From: a virus
Direction: 5' to 3' (one strand)
DNA: 64,000 nt
IMG/VR virus record: IMGVR_UViG_3300023174_006980
Location: 1 to 64,000 of that record
The notes under the pieces are model-generated. The model saw nothing but the letters and a program-made list of their open reading frames with translations, was not told the DNA's origin and made no database searches. Shown one piece after another: positions 9,542 to 19,500 of the stretch (its first letter is position 1; each line of letters begins with the position of its first letter). The translations under genes and the position numbers were made by a program.

Positions 9542-10669
9542 ATGGCTAAAACTACTAGGGAATACACAAGGGATGGGTACTCTCAAGAGGAGAGAGAATC
9601 CTTAGATAATCTTTACAATGGTTACTATCAAAGGAATTTCACAAACAAATCTATAGATTTTACAAGTAAAGAATTGGAAGAAAATCAGGTTCTAACTGTT
9701 AAGATTTCAAACATTAGCGGGGATCGTGCTATAGGTGAAACTCCTATAGGCCAATCTGTATCTATAGATCTTTTAAAAGAACAGAAGGCAATAAGTAAAT
9801 TAGGATTTCCACCACTTGAGATAGAAGAGGGAATTGAAATAGACGTTGTGATCTTCAAAGATAAATCTGGATCATATAATGGATCTCTTTCTGCGGGGTA
9901 TGAAAAAACATTAAAGAAAGAACTTCTTAAAGCTATAAAAGAAAACGATAGTGCATATTCATGCAGAATCGAATCAACATGTCCTGGTGGGTTTATGGTT
10001 AATCTTTCAGGAATTAAATGTTTCTTGCCTGGATCACTTGCAGCAGCAAATAGAATTATAGATTTCCAATCATTTATAGGTAAGACAGTTAATGTTATGG
10101 TTGAGACCTACGATGAAAAGAGAGATATTTTTGTGGTTTCCTTCAAGAAGTATCTTAAAAATATAATTAACAGCAAGGTTGAAGAGCTTTCTTTAACACA
10201 GATTTATACAGGAACTGTTACAGGAACTTCTCCTGCCGGTGTGTTTGTTGAGTGGAATGAATATTATACAGGATTAATTCCTGCCGAGGAATTTGAGGTA
10301 AGTGGTCAAAAAATGGGATTTGATCCGGGTAATTCTGTTTCATTCTATGTTTATGACTTTAGAAATCCAACAAGAATAGTTCTAAAATTAACTCCCCCTG
10401 AAGGAAAAGATAAGGACTTTCAAGAATTAAAAGATGTTTCTTTATCGGAAGCTAAGGAAAATAAAATATATAGTGGAACAGTGTCCAAGATTAAAAACTT
10501 TGGAGTTTTTGTAAAACTCGAAAATGGAATAGTCGGACTTGTAGAAAAGGACAATTTAGCTAAGAATACAAAAGATTATGTACTAGAAGATAAAATTTCA
10601 TGTACAATATTGGATGTAGAGCTACAAAGTTCTAAACTATATTTAAAAGAGAAAATTGAAAATACTTGA
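9542..10669 (+). CDS. S1-domain (ribosomal protein S1-like) RNA-binding protein
   Basis: A 375-residue protein of consecutive S1-type OB folds. A degenerate copy spans about residues 48-125. Three clearer copies follow at about 138-205 (CRIESTCPGGFMVNLSGIKC, then the FLPGS strand), 217-288 (YTGTVTGTSPAGVFVEW, GLIPAEEF) and 308-370 (YSGTVSKIKNFGVFVKLENG, VGLVEKDNL). The 'G-x-V-x-x-(I)-x-x-x-G-x-F-V' signature is plain in the last two. Such repeats bind single-stranded RNA, and host S1 helps ribosomes initiate on mRNAs without Shine-Dalgarno sequences. It lies in the virion gene cluster and overlaps the next gene by 14 bp, implying late coexpression. It could act on late mRNA translation or bind RNA or DNA in the virion. 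Domain call strong, role inferred. Confidence 0.8.
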   Translation: MAKTTREYTRDGYSQEERESLDNLYNGYYQRNFTNKSIDFTSKELEENQVLTVKISNISGDRAIGETPIGQSVSIDLLKEQKAISKLGFPPLEIEEGIEIDVVIFKDKSGSYNGSLSAGYEKTLKKELLKAIKENDSAYSCRIESTCPGGFMVNLSGIKCFLPGSLAAANRIIDFQSFIGKTVNVMVETYDEKRDIFVVSFKKYLKNIINSKVEELSLTQIYTGTVTGTSPAGVFVEWNEYYTGLIPAEEFEVSGQKMGFDPGNSVSFYVYDFRNPTRIVLKLTPPEGKDKDFQELKDVSLSEAKENKIYSGTVSKIKNFGVFVKLENGIVGLVEKDNLAKNTKDYVLEDKISCTILDVELQSSKLYLKEKIENT

Positions 10670-12167
10670 TCAAAACTTTTTTTATTCAGCTAAAATAGGA
10701 TTCGAATTTGAATTCATGTCATCTTTTACTAGGGATGAGATAGCAGAAAAAATAGGGGAAAACTTAGGAAAGAAGGTAAAAGTCTTTAAAAAATACCATT
10801 CTAAGTTTTCCCCTACTCGTGATGTTTTTAAACTAGAGCCAGATTTTTCAGGTGGATGGAAGATGGTTGAGCTTATTACAGGTCCTATGGATTACTTTGA
10901 AGCTATACCTGTTTTAATAAGAACATTAAAATGGATTGATGAAAATGGTTATACAAACGATAAATGTGCTTTTCAATTTAGTATAAGCTTTGATAGAGAC
11001 AAATATCCCCAGTTAATAGACCTTAGAAACATAAATCCCTTAAAATTTGTGTTGGGATTTGATGAAGAATACATTTGGAGAAAATTCCCAGAAAGAAGGG
11101 GATCTTTATATGCTAAATCAATAAAAAGAATAACTCCATCAAATAAATTTATAGGAACTCCATTTAAACAAATACTAGGTGATAAAAACTCATACTCGGT
11201 ATTCACCGAAAAAAATATGGGTGTAAATCTAACTAAATTGGATGAAGGATACATGGAGATTAGATATTTAGGTGGAACTGACTATCAGAAAAAATACACC
11301 GATATAAAGGAAATTATAGATTATGTTATAGATTATACATTCAAGTGTCTTTTAGATAATGACACATTATCACAGAAAGAGACAAGTAATCTAACAGAAT
11401 TAATCTCTGCAGTATACAAGGAAACTGAAACATTTATAGATCCTGAAACATTTATGAAAAATTATCCGGATTTCCATGTAACAGTGGATTTAATGGAAGA
11501 TCTTCAGATTATAAAAACATATTTTCATGATGTTAAAGACATATTATATAGTTTAATAGTTGATAATCATATAAAATTTGGATTTTTAAATTACGATACA
11601 CAAATATCTAAATATCAGCTAAAAGACGCAGAAACTAAAAAAGCAAGCCTTATAAAGAATTTGGATCTAGTGGAATGTAAAATAGAGGGGAATATATCAG
11701 GATGTAGGCTATTTGGATGCGAACTTAAGAATTGCCAGGTAGAGGATTCACCTTTTATTATGAATAACGAAGCCACTGATTGCAAAATAATTGATTGTGA
11801 CCTTCAATTTTCAAATAAACTAGTTAATTGCTACATAGATTCTATGGAAAGAGAAATTAGTTGTGAGGTTGAAAGCGGAATTATTAGATCTGGATATATC
11901 ACAGCAACTGCACATATATCATCGGATAGCGAGATAATTGGTGACGGCGGTGACGGAAAAGGTAAACATAAAGGAAAAGGAAAGGGAAAAGGATCTAAAA
12001 TGCTAAGACCGCAGGTATTTCCTAATAGAAACGATTCTAGCTATATGGAGCCATTAAATAGATTTAATAATCTAAATGACAAAAGGCCTTCCTATTCTAT
12101 AAATAAGATTTTGAATATTAGAAATAACAATGACTACAACGGAGGAACAACTAATACAGGAGGTTAA
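10656..12167 (+). CDS. Predicted amidoligase (COOH-NH2 ligase) with pentapeptide-like C-terminus
   Basis: A 503-residue protein that overlaps the S1 gene by 14 bp and the next gene by 38 bp. The N-terminal 250 residues show the glutamine-synthetase-like amidoligase pattern: IGFEFEF at about 14-20 (metal-binding acidic residues), KLEPDFS with MVELITGP at about 59-78, the FQFSISF strand at about 106-112, and MEIRYLGG near 200. This superfamily joins amino groups to carboxylates using ATP. Residues about 332-425 are Cys-rich and regular (CRLFGCELKNC, CKIIDCDL), suggesting a pentapeptide-like beta-helix. Residues about 432-448 are a Gly/Lys run (GKGKHKGKGKGKGSK). The target is unknown. Its position between virion genes suggests modification of a virion or host-surface component. 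The family call comes from motif reading only. Confidence 0.55.
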   Translation: MKILDQNFFYSAKIGFEFEFMSSFTRDEIAEKIGENLGKKVKVFKKYHSKFSPTRDVFKLEPDFSGGWKMVELITGPMDYFEAIPVLIRTLKWIDENGYTNDKCAFQFSISFDRDKYPQLIDLRNINPLKFVLGFDEEYIWRKFPERRGSLYAKSIKRITPSNKFIGTPFKQILGDKNSYSVFTEKNMGVNLTKLDEGYMEIRYLGGTDYQKKYTDIKEIIDYVIDYTFKCLLDNDTLSQKETSNLTELISAVYKETETFIDPETFMKNYPDFHVTVDLMEDLQIIKTYFHDVKDILYSLIVDNHIKFGFLNYDTQISKYQLKDAETKKASLIKNLDLVECKIEGNISGCRLFGCELKNCQVEDSPFIMNNEATDCKIIDCDLQFSNKLVNCYIDSMEREISCEVESGIIRSGYITATAHISSDSEIIGDGGDGKGKHKGKGKGKGSKMLRPQVFPNRNDSSYMEPLNRFNNLNDKRPSYSINKILNIRNNNDYNGGTTNTGG

Positions 12168-12945
12168 AGATGATTTATCACATTCCTGTGCTTTACCATA
12201 TGCACTAAATGATGGTGAGATTAAAAGAATTATAAAAAGGGCGAAAGCATTTTTCTATGATAATTATCAATATGCAGTTGAAGATAAAATATTTGTATTA
12301 AATAGAAGCCTTTTTTCACATCCATCATTTAAGGTAACAAGACAAATACAGCTTCCAGAATGTGTGGTTAGTGTTTATGATGTTAGGGAAGTTGGGGGAG
12401 CAGGCATAATAGGAACACCTGATAAAGATTTTGGCGATAGTAAATTACTAGGTTCTGAATTAATGCTAAGTCCTTTTGCTGGAGATAACCTTGTTTATAG
12501 AACGGTTTTGTATTCATTTTTTGATCTTGCTAAAGCATATCTTTTAGAAACATTTGCTTTTAGTTATAACAAAAACACAAAGAAACTTAGTATTCTTGGT
12601 AGAGATCCTAGTAGAGTTACATCGACTGGAACATCAATAGACGGCAAAGATGTTGGGGTTAGAGCATATGTAGCAATTCCTGAAGAGAATTTATATTCAG
12701 ATGAATTATTTGTTAGATATGTTCTTGCAGAATCAAAAATAAACATAGGAAGACTTCTTGGAACCTTTGGATATCAGCTTCCTGGGGGTGTAACTATAAA
12801 TGCAACTGCAATTCAAACTATAGGACAAGCTGAGAAGACAGAGGTGATGGATATGATTAAATCTGAAAATACTCCTTCTTGGTTCTTGCAATGGAATGTT
12901 TTAATACCCTTTATAATTTCATTTGGATCATTATTCATGTCTTAA
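12130..12945 (+). CDS. Neck protein, T4 gp13-like
   Basis: A 271-residue protein. The N-terminus has the helical acidic pattern of T4-type neck proteins (ALNDGEIKRIIKRAKAFFYD). The C-terminal part has the family's most characteristic block: ENLYSDELFVRYVLAESKI, then LLGTFGYQLPGGVTIN at about 209-224 and a helix with EKTEVMDMI. T4 gp13 works with gp14 at the head-tail junction. The final residues (PFIISFGSLFMS) are unusually hydrophobic and lie at the junction with the minus-strand endonuclease gene, whose 3' end overlaps by 15 bp. The original C-terminus may have been altered by that insertion. The start overlaps the amidoligase gene, consistent with translational coupling. Confidence 0.65.
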   Translation: MTTTEEQLIQEVKDDLSHSCALPYALNDGEIKRIIKRAKAFFYDNYQYAVEDKIFVLNRSLFSHPSFKVTRQIQLPECVVSVYDVREVGGAGIIGTPDKDFGDSKLLGSELMLSPFAGDNLVYRTVLYSFFDLAKAYLLETFAFSYNKNTKKLSILGRDPSRVTSTGTSIDGKDVGVRAYVAIPEENLYSDELFVRYVLAESKINIGRLLGTFGYQLPGGVTINATAIQTIGQAEKTEVMDMIKSENTPSWFLQWNVLIPFIISFGSLFMS

Positions 12946-14112
12946 AAATTTTCCTTTATTATTAAATATTATAAACATGAAATTTATTTTATTTTTCAAT
13001 ACTGAATTTTTCTTTAAATGGTTTTTTTGAATATCGCAATTATAGGTATATTCAGATTTTACCTCTATAATTGTATTTATAGACTTAATGTAAAAATCTG
13101 GGTAGTATTTATTTAGTCCATTGTTATAATAAAAATTTCCGCACTCCTCAGCAATTTGTCGTTTATCTATTATAATATCATTTTCGCTGTATTCTTTTAA
13201 TAATATGTCTAATGCTAATCCTTCATATCCTTGTATTTTTATTATTTTTCCTGATGGAAGGGTATAGTTTTTAAATTTTCTAGTATTTTTATATTGGGTT
13301 TCAAAGACTTCTGAATTTTGTATTGGGAATTTAGATCCGTATTTTATAATATTTGTTTTTTCTATCTTTTCTTTTATTTTATCCGATTGATGTAAAATGC
13401 CTCCATGTCTTTCTTCCATAATCGTTTTATGTTTTTCTGCATGATCTTTTAATTGCATATTATACTTCACTCCATATTTTTCCATCATTTTATTTTCCTT
13501 CCATTCTTTATCTTCAAGTAAGCATTTTTTTCCATATTTTTTAAGATTTGTTTTCTCCCTCTTTTTATTTATTTCTTTCCTTTCTTCCGATGTTCTATTT
13601 TGTATTTTTTGTTTAGATTGCTCTTTAAATTTATTGCTTTCTGTGTAATATTTAACCCCGTATTTTTCTAAATTAGAATTCTCTAATCCCTCCCTATATC
13701 CAGGGATTTCCCAAATATTTTTGGTACCGTATTTTTCTTCTAATTTTTTTAGACCTCTTTCTCTGTTATATTCTTTATTACATTTCTCCGATCCACAAGT
13801 ACCACAATAATTAGCATCTCTCTTTTCATATTGATTTATAGAAAATTTATTATTGAATGTAAATTTTTTTAAATCACCACATATACAATTTTCTAAACCA
13901 ATATTAAACCAAACATGATAGAATCTTTGTGATATAGATATATTATTATATTTTGTGTCTAAAAAAAATGTCATTTCATTTAAGCATTTTAACAATCCTG
14001 AATTTTTATTTATTTTCCCTATGATAGATCCAAATGCTTGTCCTTTCATCTCCTTCTTTCTAGTTTCTTCGATTAATATCTCTAATTGATTCATATCTTG
14101 GTGTATTTTCAC
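12931..14112 (-). CDS. Probable homing-type endonuclease, PD-(D/E)XK fold with YG repeats
   Basis: 393 residues if the GTG at 14112 is used. An ATG six codons later (14094) is more likely, because a promoter-like TGATATATAA sits just upstream at 14122-14113. The N-terminal part has a Cys cluster (CICGD, YCGTCGSEKC) suggesting a zinc site. Residues about 125-300 hold five degenerate repeats with the core EKYGVKY / KKYGKKC / IKYGSKF, typical of DNA-binding modules in phage mobile endonucleases. The C-terminus has a nuclease signature: GYEGLALDILL, then YYPDFYI and IIEVKSEYTY (PD...E-x-K). It is oriented against the virion operon, between neck and gp25 genes, as a freestanding intergenic homing endonuclease would be. 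Target site unknown. Confidence 0.7.
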   Translation of the reverse strand: MKIHQDMNQLEILIEETRKKEMKGQAFGSIIGKINKNSGLLKCLNEMTFFLDTKYNNISISQRFYHVWFNIGLENCICGDLKKFTFNNKFSINQYEKRDANYCGTCGSEKCNKEYNRERGLKKLEEKYGTKNIWEIPGYREGLENSNLEKYGVKYYTESNKFKEQSKQKIQNRTSEERKEINKKREKTNLKKYGKKCLLEDKEWKENKMMEKYGVKYNMQLKDHAEKHKTIMEERHGGILHQSDKIKEKIEKTNIIKYGSKFPIQNSEVFETQYKNTRKFKNYTLPSGKIIKIQGYEGLALDILLKEYSENDIIIDKRQIAEECGNFYYNNGLNKYYPDFYIKSINTIIEVKSEYTYNCDIQKNHLKKNSVLKNKINFMFIIFNNKGKFLRHE

Positions 14113-14122
14113 TTATATATCA
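14113..14122 (-). promoter_or_regulatory. Late-promoter-like element for endonuclease gene
   Basis: TGATATATAA on the minus strand, 19 bp before the ATG at 14094 but almost touching the alternative GTG at 14112. This favours the ATG as start. Confidence 0.5.
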
Positions 14123-14151
14123 GTTAGTTTAATCCTAACTTTAATTAAATC

Positions 14152-14161
14152 GATATATAAA
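14152..14161 (+). promoter_or_regulatory. Late-promoter-like GATATATAAA before gp25
   Basis: Perfect match to the recurring element. The first base is 14 bp before the gp25 ATG, so a transcript begun about 6 bp downstream of the element would be nearly leaderless. Confidence 0.6.
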
Positions 14162-14165
14162 GAAG

Positions 14166-14537
14166 ATGATTAGAATTACAGACATATATCCAAGAAATCC
14201 AGACGATCCAAATTATGTTGCGGATAAGCTAGAAACAGATGACGTTGTGGAATCTGCTATAGGAATGATAAAACAGATCATGCTAACTAAGCCTGGGTCT
14301 GTTTTAGGCGATCCTTTTTTTGGTTTAGATCTGGAATCTTTAGTTTTTGATTTCGAAGTTTCGGAAACCGAATTAAGAGAGGCAATAGGACTACAATTAT
14401 ACACGTATTGTCCGTTTGCTAGGGATATACTTAAAGTAGGATTTAATCTAGGATTTTTTAAGGGGGATACCAGAGATGCATGTGTTATAGAGTTTGCAAT
14501 TCAAGGTAATCCAGTTTTAGGAATAAAGGTAATTTAA
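14166..14537 (+). CDS. Baseplate wedge protein gp25-like
   Basis: A 123-residue protein of typical gp25/W-type length. It has the family's pattern of an N-terminal helix with AIGMIKQIMLTKPGS, then GDPFFGLDLESLVFDF and the C-terminal strands. In T4 and related contractile machines gp25 ties the wedge to the hub and nucleates sheath assembly. It is followed 2 bp later by gp6, the same order as in many contractile systems. A GATATATAAA element 14 bp before the ATG probably drives this wedge operon. Confidence 0.85.
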   Translation: MIRITDIYPRNPDDPNYVADKLETDDVVESAIGMIKQIMLTKPGSVLGDPFFGLDLESLVFDFEVSETELREAIGLQLYTYCPFARDILKVGFNLGFFKGDTRDACVIEFAIQGNPVLGIKVI

Positions 14538-14539
14538 AA

Positions 14540-16273
14540 ATGGACTTATTTAAAAAAAATCGGGCTAAAATTCAGGATCTTTTACAAGATTCCTTAGAAT
14601 TAATACAAAGAAGGTACAACCAGGCAAATCAGTTATTTACCGTGGCATCTGCATGGGGTCAGATACTTTTTGTCTTGCAAAACCTATCTCAACTTATATT
14701 ATTCTTTATAGAGGATTCTATTACAGAATTAAACATAAAAACTGCAGTAAGGGAAAACTCTATTTATGGATTAGCAGCATTAACAGGCCATAATGCAACA
14801 AGAAGCAGTGCTGCTAGAGGTAGCGTTGAAATAACATGGAACGGAACAGACACATCTGGTGTTGGCGGTGGAGCTATTCTTTTCCCTAAATATGCATCAA
14901 TAAAATTTGTAAATGGGGGTATTAGCTATGTTTGTAATATACAACAAGACTATGTAAGAATAAATCTCAATGGGTCTTCTAAAATAGCTTGTGAGATAAT
15001 AGAAGGTGATATTAAAAAATCAACGTTTACTAGTTCAGGAGATAAACTTCAAAGCTTTAATCTTTCCGACAGAGTAACAGCGGGTATTGATAATTTTGAA
15101 GTTAAGGTTTTTGTTGACACTGAGCAATGGAAAACATTTGATTCATTATATGATATGCCATATAATTACAAAGGTGTTTTAGTTAAAACTGGAATATCCA
15201 ATGGAATAGATGTGATATTTGGTACTGGAAATTTTGGTGCTATACCTAAAAGGGGATCTAAAATAACTGTTCAGTATTTAGAGACAATAGGAGTATCAGG
15301 AAATATTAATTCAACAAATCCAGGAAAAATAGTTTTTGAATTTAATGATGATGGAACTGATGTGTTTGGAAATAGTGTTTCTCTAAGTCAGTTTCTAAAA
15401 ATTAAATGTATAATACCTCCGCAATTAGGAACTGATCGTGAGTCTATAGAATTAACTAGAATACTAGCTCCTAAAACATCTAGGTCTTATGTGCTAGCTA
15501 ATGCTGATAATTACATTACATTTTTTGAAAAATTTGGAATGTTCTCTGTCATAGAGGCATTTAGCACTTTTAATGATCAATATTTGGACGATGATAATAT
15601 TATTTACACTCTTTTAATTCCAGATATCACTAAAAAGCTAAAAACAAATGAGACCTATTTTGATGTGAAGGAGAGTGAATTTTCTTTGACTGAATCACAA
15701 AAAAACAGAATACTACAGGTAATAGATGAAAGCGGACAAAAAATAGTTACAACCGAAATTAAAATATTGGATCCTAAAATATCTAGATACGTAGTAAACA
15801 TACTCGTAACTGTTTTTGAGGGATATGATCTCGATAATTTAAAATCTCAAGTTGTAGAATCTTTAAGTTCTTATTTTATAAGTATAAGAAGAAGAGATAA
15901 AATACCAAGATCTGACCTAATTGCAATAATTGAGTCTATAACAGGAGTAGATTCCGTTACTATATTTTTTGTTTCAGAGAAGAATGAAAAATACGCTATT
16001 AGTATAGCAAACTTAGATGACACAGATCCTAAGAAGAAGATAGTTATAGGTCTTGATGAATTTGGTGATATAGTTTTTGATAAGGATGAAATAGTTATAA
16101 TTACAGGTGGATGGTCAGATAGAGCTGGATTATATTATGACAGAGGAGCAGATATGAATAAGCTTTCCTCTGTTAATATAGATGTTAGAAAAATAGTTCC
16201 TGTAACATATAACACCGAAGTTAATATGAAGAATAAGCAATTTCTAAAAAATAATAATACATCTACTTTATAA
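14540..16273 (+). CDS. Baseplate wedge protein gp6-like (baseplate J family)
   Basis: 577 residues, somewhat shorter than T4 gp6 (660). The N-terminus is helical (RAKIQDLLQDSLELIQRRY, then FVLQNLSQLILFFIEDS), followed by the gp6/J marker region LNIKTAVRENSIYGLAALTG (about 69-88), a beta-rich middle and a C-terminal domain with IPRSDLIAIIESITGVDSV. gp6 dimers form the inner ring of the baseplate. The flanking gp25 gene (2 bp upstream) and gp7-like gene support the call. The ATG follows an AAAA leader. Confidence 0.85.
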   Translation: MDLFKKNRAKIQDLLQDSLELIQRRYNQANQLFTVASAWGQILFVLQNLSQLILFFIEDSITELNIKTAVRENSIYGLAALTGHNATRSSAARGSVEITWNGTDTSGVGGGAILFPKYASIKFVNGGISYVCNIQQDYVRINLNGSSKIACEIIEGDIKKSTFTSSGDKLQSFNLSDRVTAGIDNFEVKVFVDTEQWKTFDSLYDMPYNYKGVLVKTGISNGIDVIFGTGNFGAIPKRGSKITVQYLETIGVSGNINSTNPGKIVFEFNDDGTDVFGNSVSLSQFLKIKCIIPPQLGTDRESIELTRILAPKTSRSYVLANADNYITFFEKFGMFSVIEAFSTFNDQYLDDDNIIYTLLIPDITKKLKTNETYFDVKESEFSLTESQKNRILQVIDESGQKIVTTEIKILDPKISRYVVNILVTVFEGYDLDNLKSQVVESLSSYFISIRRRDKIPRSDLIAIIESITGVDSVTIFFVSEKNEKYAISIANLDDTDPKKKIVIGLDEFGDIVFDKDEIVIITGGWSDRAGLYYDRGADMNKLSSVNIDVRKIVPVTYNTEVNMKNKQFLKNNNTSTL

Positions 16274-16275
16274 AA

Positions 16276-16530
16276 ATGTTTACAACAGAAAAGAAAAGTT
16301 ACCACGAATACATTAATTCCATGCAGGATGAAAGAACTAATGTGGGTTTTGATTATGAGGGAATGATATTTCAAAAAACATTATCCGATGTAACATTAAA
16401 TGGTGACAGAACAAGAATGGGAATTCTTAAATCTCTAGAAAAAGTAATCTATAGACTTGTAGAATCAACCAAGGACATTAGAAATTTTATGAATTACAGA
16501 GTTCCTAAAAATAATAAGTACGTTAGATAA
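16276..16530 (+). CDS. Small conserved-position protein between gp6 and gp7-like genes
   Basis: 84 residues, starting 2 bp after gp6 and overlapping the next start by 1 bp (TAATG), so translation is probably coupled to the wedge genes. It is charged and mostly helical, with MGILKSLEKVIYRLVEST as the likely helix, and has no signal or membrane segment. I recognise no family. The position suggests a small wedge or assembly component. Confidence 0.6.
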   Translation: MFTTEKKSYHEYINSMQDERTNVGFDYEGMIFQKTLSDVTLNGDRTRMGILKSLEKVIYRLVESTKDIRNFMNYRVPKNNKYVR

Positions 16531-19500
16531 TGAATTATAATAATCTTATATTTTTCAATAAGAGCGGACATCAAACCAATCTAATTTGGAATGGTAATTT
16601 TTGGGAAGCAAGACTCATGCTTCCCCGCGTTTCTGTTGATCTTTTTGAAACCGAGCATTTTTTTATAGTTGAAAAATTTAAGGATCTTACAGGAAAAACA
16701 GTTTATGGATATCCCCACATAACTCCTGATGTTAATGCAGATTCTTCTGCAGCTGGGATTTATGGTGAATTTGTACTTGGTTCTAATTTAATAAGAACAG
16801 ACGTACCTCCTCTTCAGGATTATGTCGGGTCTAAATTATTCTGTGCTCAATTTCCCAATGGATCTGAGATATTATCGGTTGACCCTGTTAATAATACTAT
16901 TACAATACAGGATAATGCTATTTTATCAGAGATCAATGTTACTCTTCTTTTTAATATATGGAAGGTATCTTTTGAAACAACAAGAAATGTGATAGATTTT
17001 GATCTATTCACCGGTTTAAAAGCTAGTATAGTTTCAGGTAGAGATTACATTACAGTTAATGTCGATACAGACCAAATTAAATATAGCGAATATAAGCTTG
17101 TTATTCTTGGTGATGGAATACCTAAGGATGCTAGAATAACTAGTGCGTCTGGAAAGAATATCTACCTAAATAAAATATGTAATGTAACATTAACAAATTC
17201 TGATGTTTTTATTTATCCAATAGAGGAAAGAAACGATGTTTCTGAATATATTTATCAATACAATATAACAGAGGATGTAAATTTAGATGCTCCTATTTTA
17301 AATGTTATACAGGATGCTTATTATAAAATAGATTATGACTCAACTGAAACATTTTCAGGTACTCAAAGAATTAGTGATAGCATAACATCATCGAGTGTAT
17401 CTATAAATTTAACCCTAAATTCTCCAGATGAAGGAATATTTGGTAGAACCCTTGTTATAGAAGATCTTTCATTAGGATATCCTAAATTGATTGCAAGAAT
17501 AGAAATCCATGGAGAAACGATAGGGGAAGACGAAAGATATAAAATACTACTTAAAAATTTTGGAAGAAGTTTAAATAATGAGGATGCATATATTATAAGA
17601 GACAGCGATCCAAGCGAGCCATATCCTGATTATGATATTGTAAACACAAAGAGAAAAGAATTATTACTAGAAGGCCATGAGATATTCCCATATATGGGAT
17701 CTTATAAGGGTTTAATAAATGCAATTAGATTTTTTGGATATCAAGATTTAAGAATCAAAGAATACTGGATGAATATTAAGAAATCTGGTAGAACTCCAAA
17801 AAGTGCTCTTTCTGAAAACCAATCTGTGATAGATTCCATAAACTCGCAAATTGGAAGTCAATCAACTCTTATTGCAAATATACACGATGACGAAAATTCA
17901 GGAAAGTATAAACAAGTAGAGGTATACGGTAAAAAGGATGACGGTACATATGGAATAAAATCATCCCTTGAGCAAATATTTCCCTCATCATCCTTTAAGA
18001 AAACATCTCTCTTTGGACTTTATTATGATATAAACAGAACTGTAGAAGATGAGTTTGACGAGTTTGGATATCCTGTAGTGGAGAATGTATTTGCATTTTC
18101 ACCTGAGGAGGTTTTAATCAAGCTTTTTGGATTAAAAGAAAAGCTTAAGAAAGATTATTTACCGCTCAATGCTAGAATTATAGATATAACTGGTGAGGGT
18201 GTATATTTTGAAATTTATAAAACTAGGGGATGGATAGATCAATTAAAAATAGATGAATTAAATCAGGGTATAGATGTAGAAATATCTGCTACACCTAAAT
18301 TTGGATACATTGAGGATTTAAGACCTTTTGGATTAAGACCTAATAATTCCATACCATATACGCCATATGTTGGACCAGATCCTTTTGAATATAATTATAC
18401 AACATATGGAAATGTAACACTTCCTACTGTTGCTAATAATTATCTATCTCCAACGCAATCTGAGAAATTAGCTAATGCTATAGATAGTTTTTATTATGAA
18501 AGAGACCACCTAGGAGTTCCTAAATATAGATTGGGTGATGGTGATAGTAAAATGGGTGGATATTTTAAATTGGGTGATGGACAAAAATACGAAGTACCCT
18601 CTGGATTTCCCACAGTATTAGAGGTAACTTCCTTTAATTTAAGTTGGGATGAATTGGATAATAAATGGGGAAATCTAGACAGAAATATTGCATATTATAC
18701 CACCACAACAGCATCTCTTTCGAATATAACTTCATATACAGGCAACCCTCTAATTTCAAGTTCTGTAAATTACACATTTGATCCTTTAACGGGTTTTGGC
18801 CAATTCTTTAATGTTACCTTACCGACAGGGATAGCTTATTTAACTCCATCAGCAGGAAGATTACAATTAAAGTTTACGTCCAATTCTGATAGCTCTTATT
18901 CTTTTCTTGCTGAGGTGTTTACATATAATAATTCAACAGGAAACGCATATGTAAAACTACTTTGGTCTAAAACTGATGCGGCATTAGATAATTGGAAAGT
19001 AGAACTTGTTAATTTATTTTCTGATAATGTAACACTTAATTATTATGATTACTCATTCCATTCGGATGGATATTATTCATGGGGTAATTTAAGATTTGCA
19101 GGATTTTATGAGATAGAATGGACGGTTACTAAAACGGGTGAAAATCCATATAAATATCAGACAAGAGACAAGCTAAATAAATATTGGAGAATCCCATTGA
19201 TACTTCCATATAGCGGGGTATACTCTGTTAGATGTAGGGTATGGAACGGGTTTAATGATATATGTACCGCATATTTTAATGAGTATATTGAGGTTAAAAC
19301 AAGGGAGATAGAGATAGTTAATGTTGCTAGATTTAGGGAGGCAGAAGTTTATACATGGGATAACACAAAAAGAGCCTGGGAAGATTATGATTCAAGATGG
19401 CTATTTCCCGTGGAAAGAATGATACCAAAATTTCAAATTTCTGAAAATGTTGATGATGCTGCAGAATATGGAAATCAATTTAATGAAGGCCAAGAATGCA

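Noticed and set aside
14110-14112. GTG as the endonuclease start
   Set aside because: It lies one base from the promoter-like element; the ATG at 14094 has normal spacing. Coordinates keep the longer frame for completeness.
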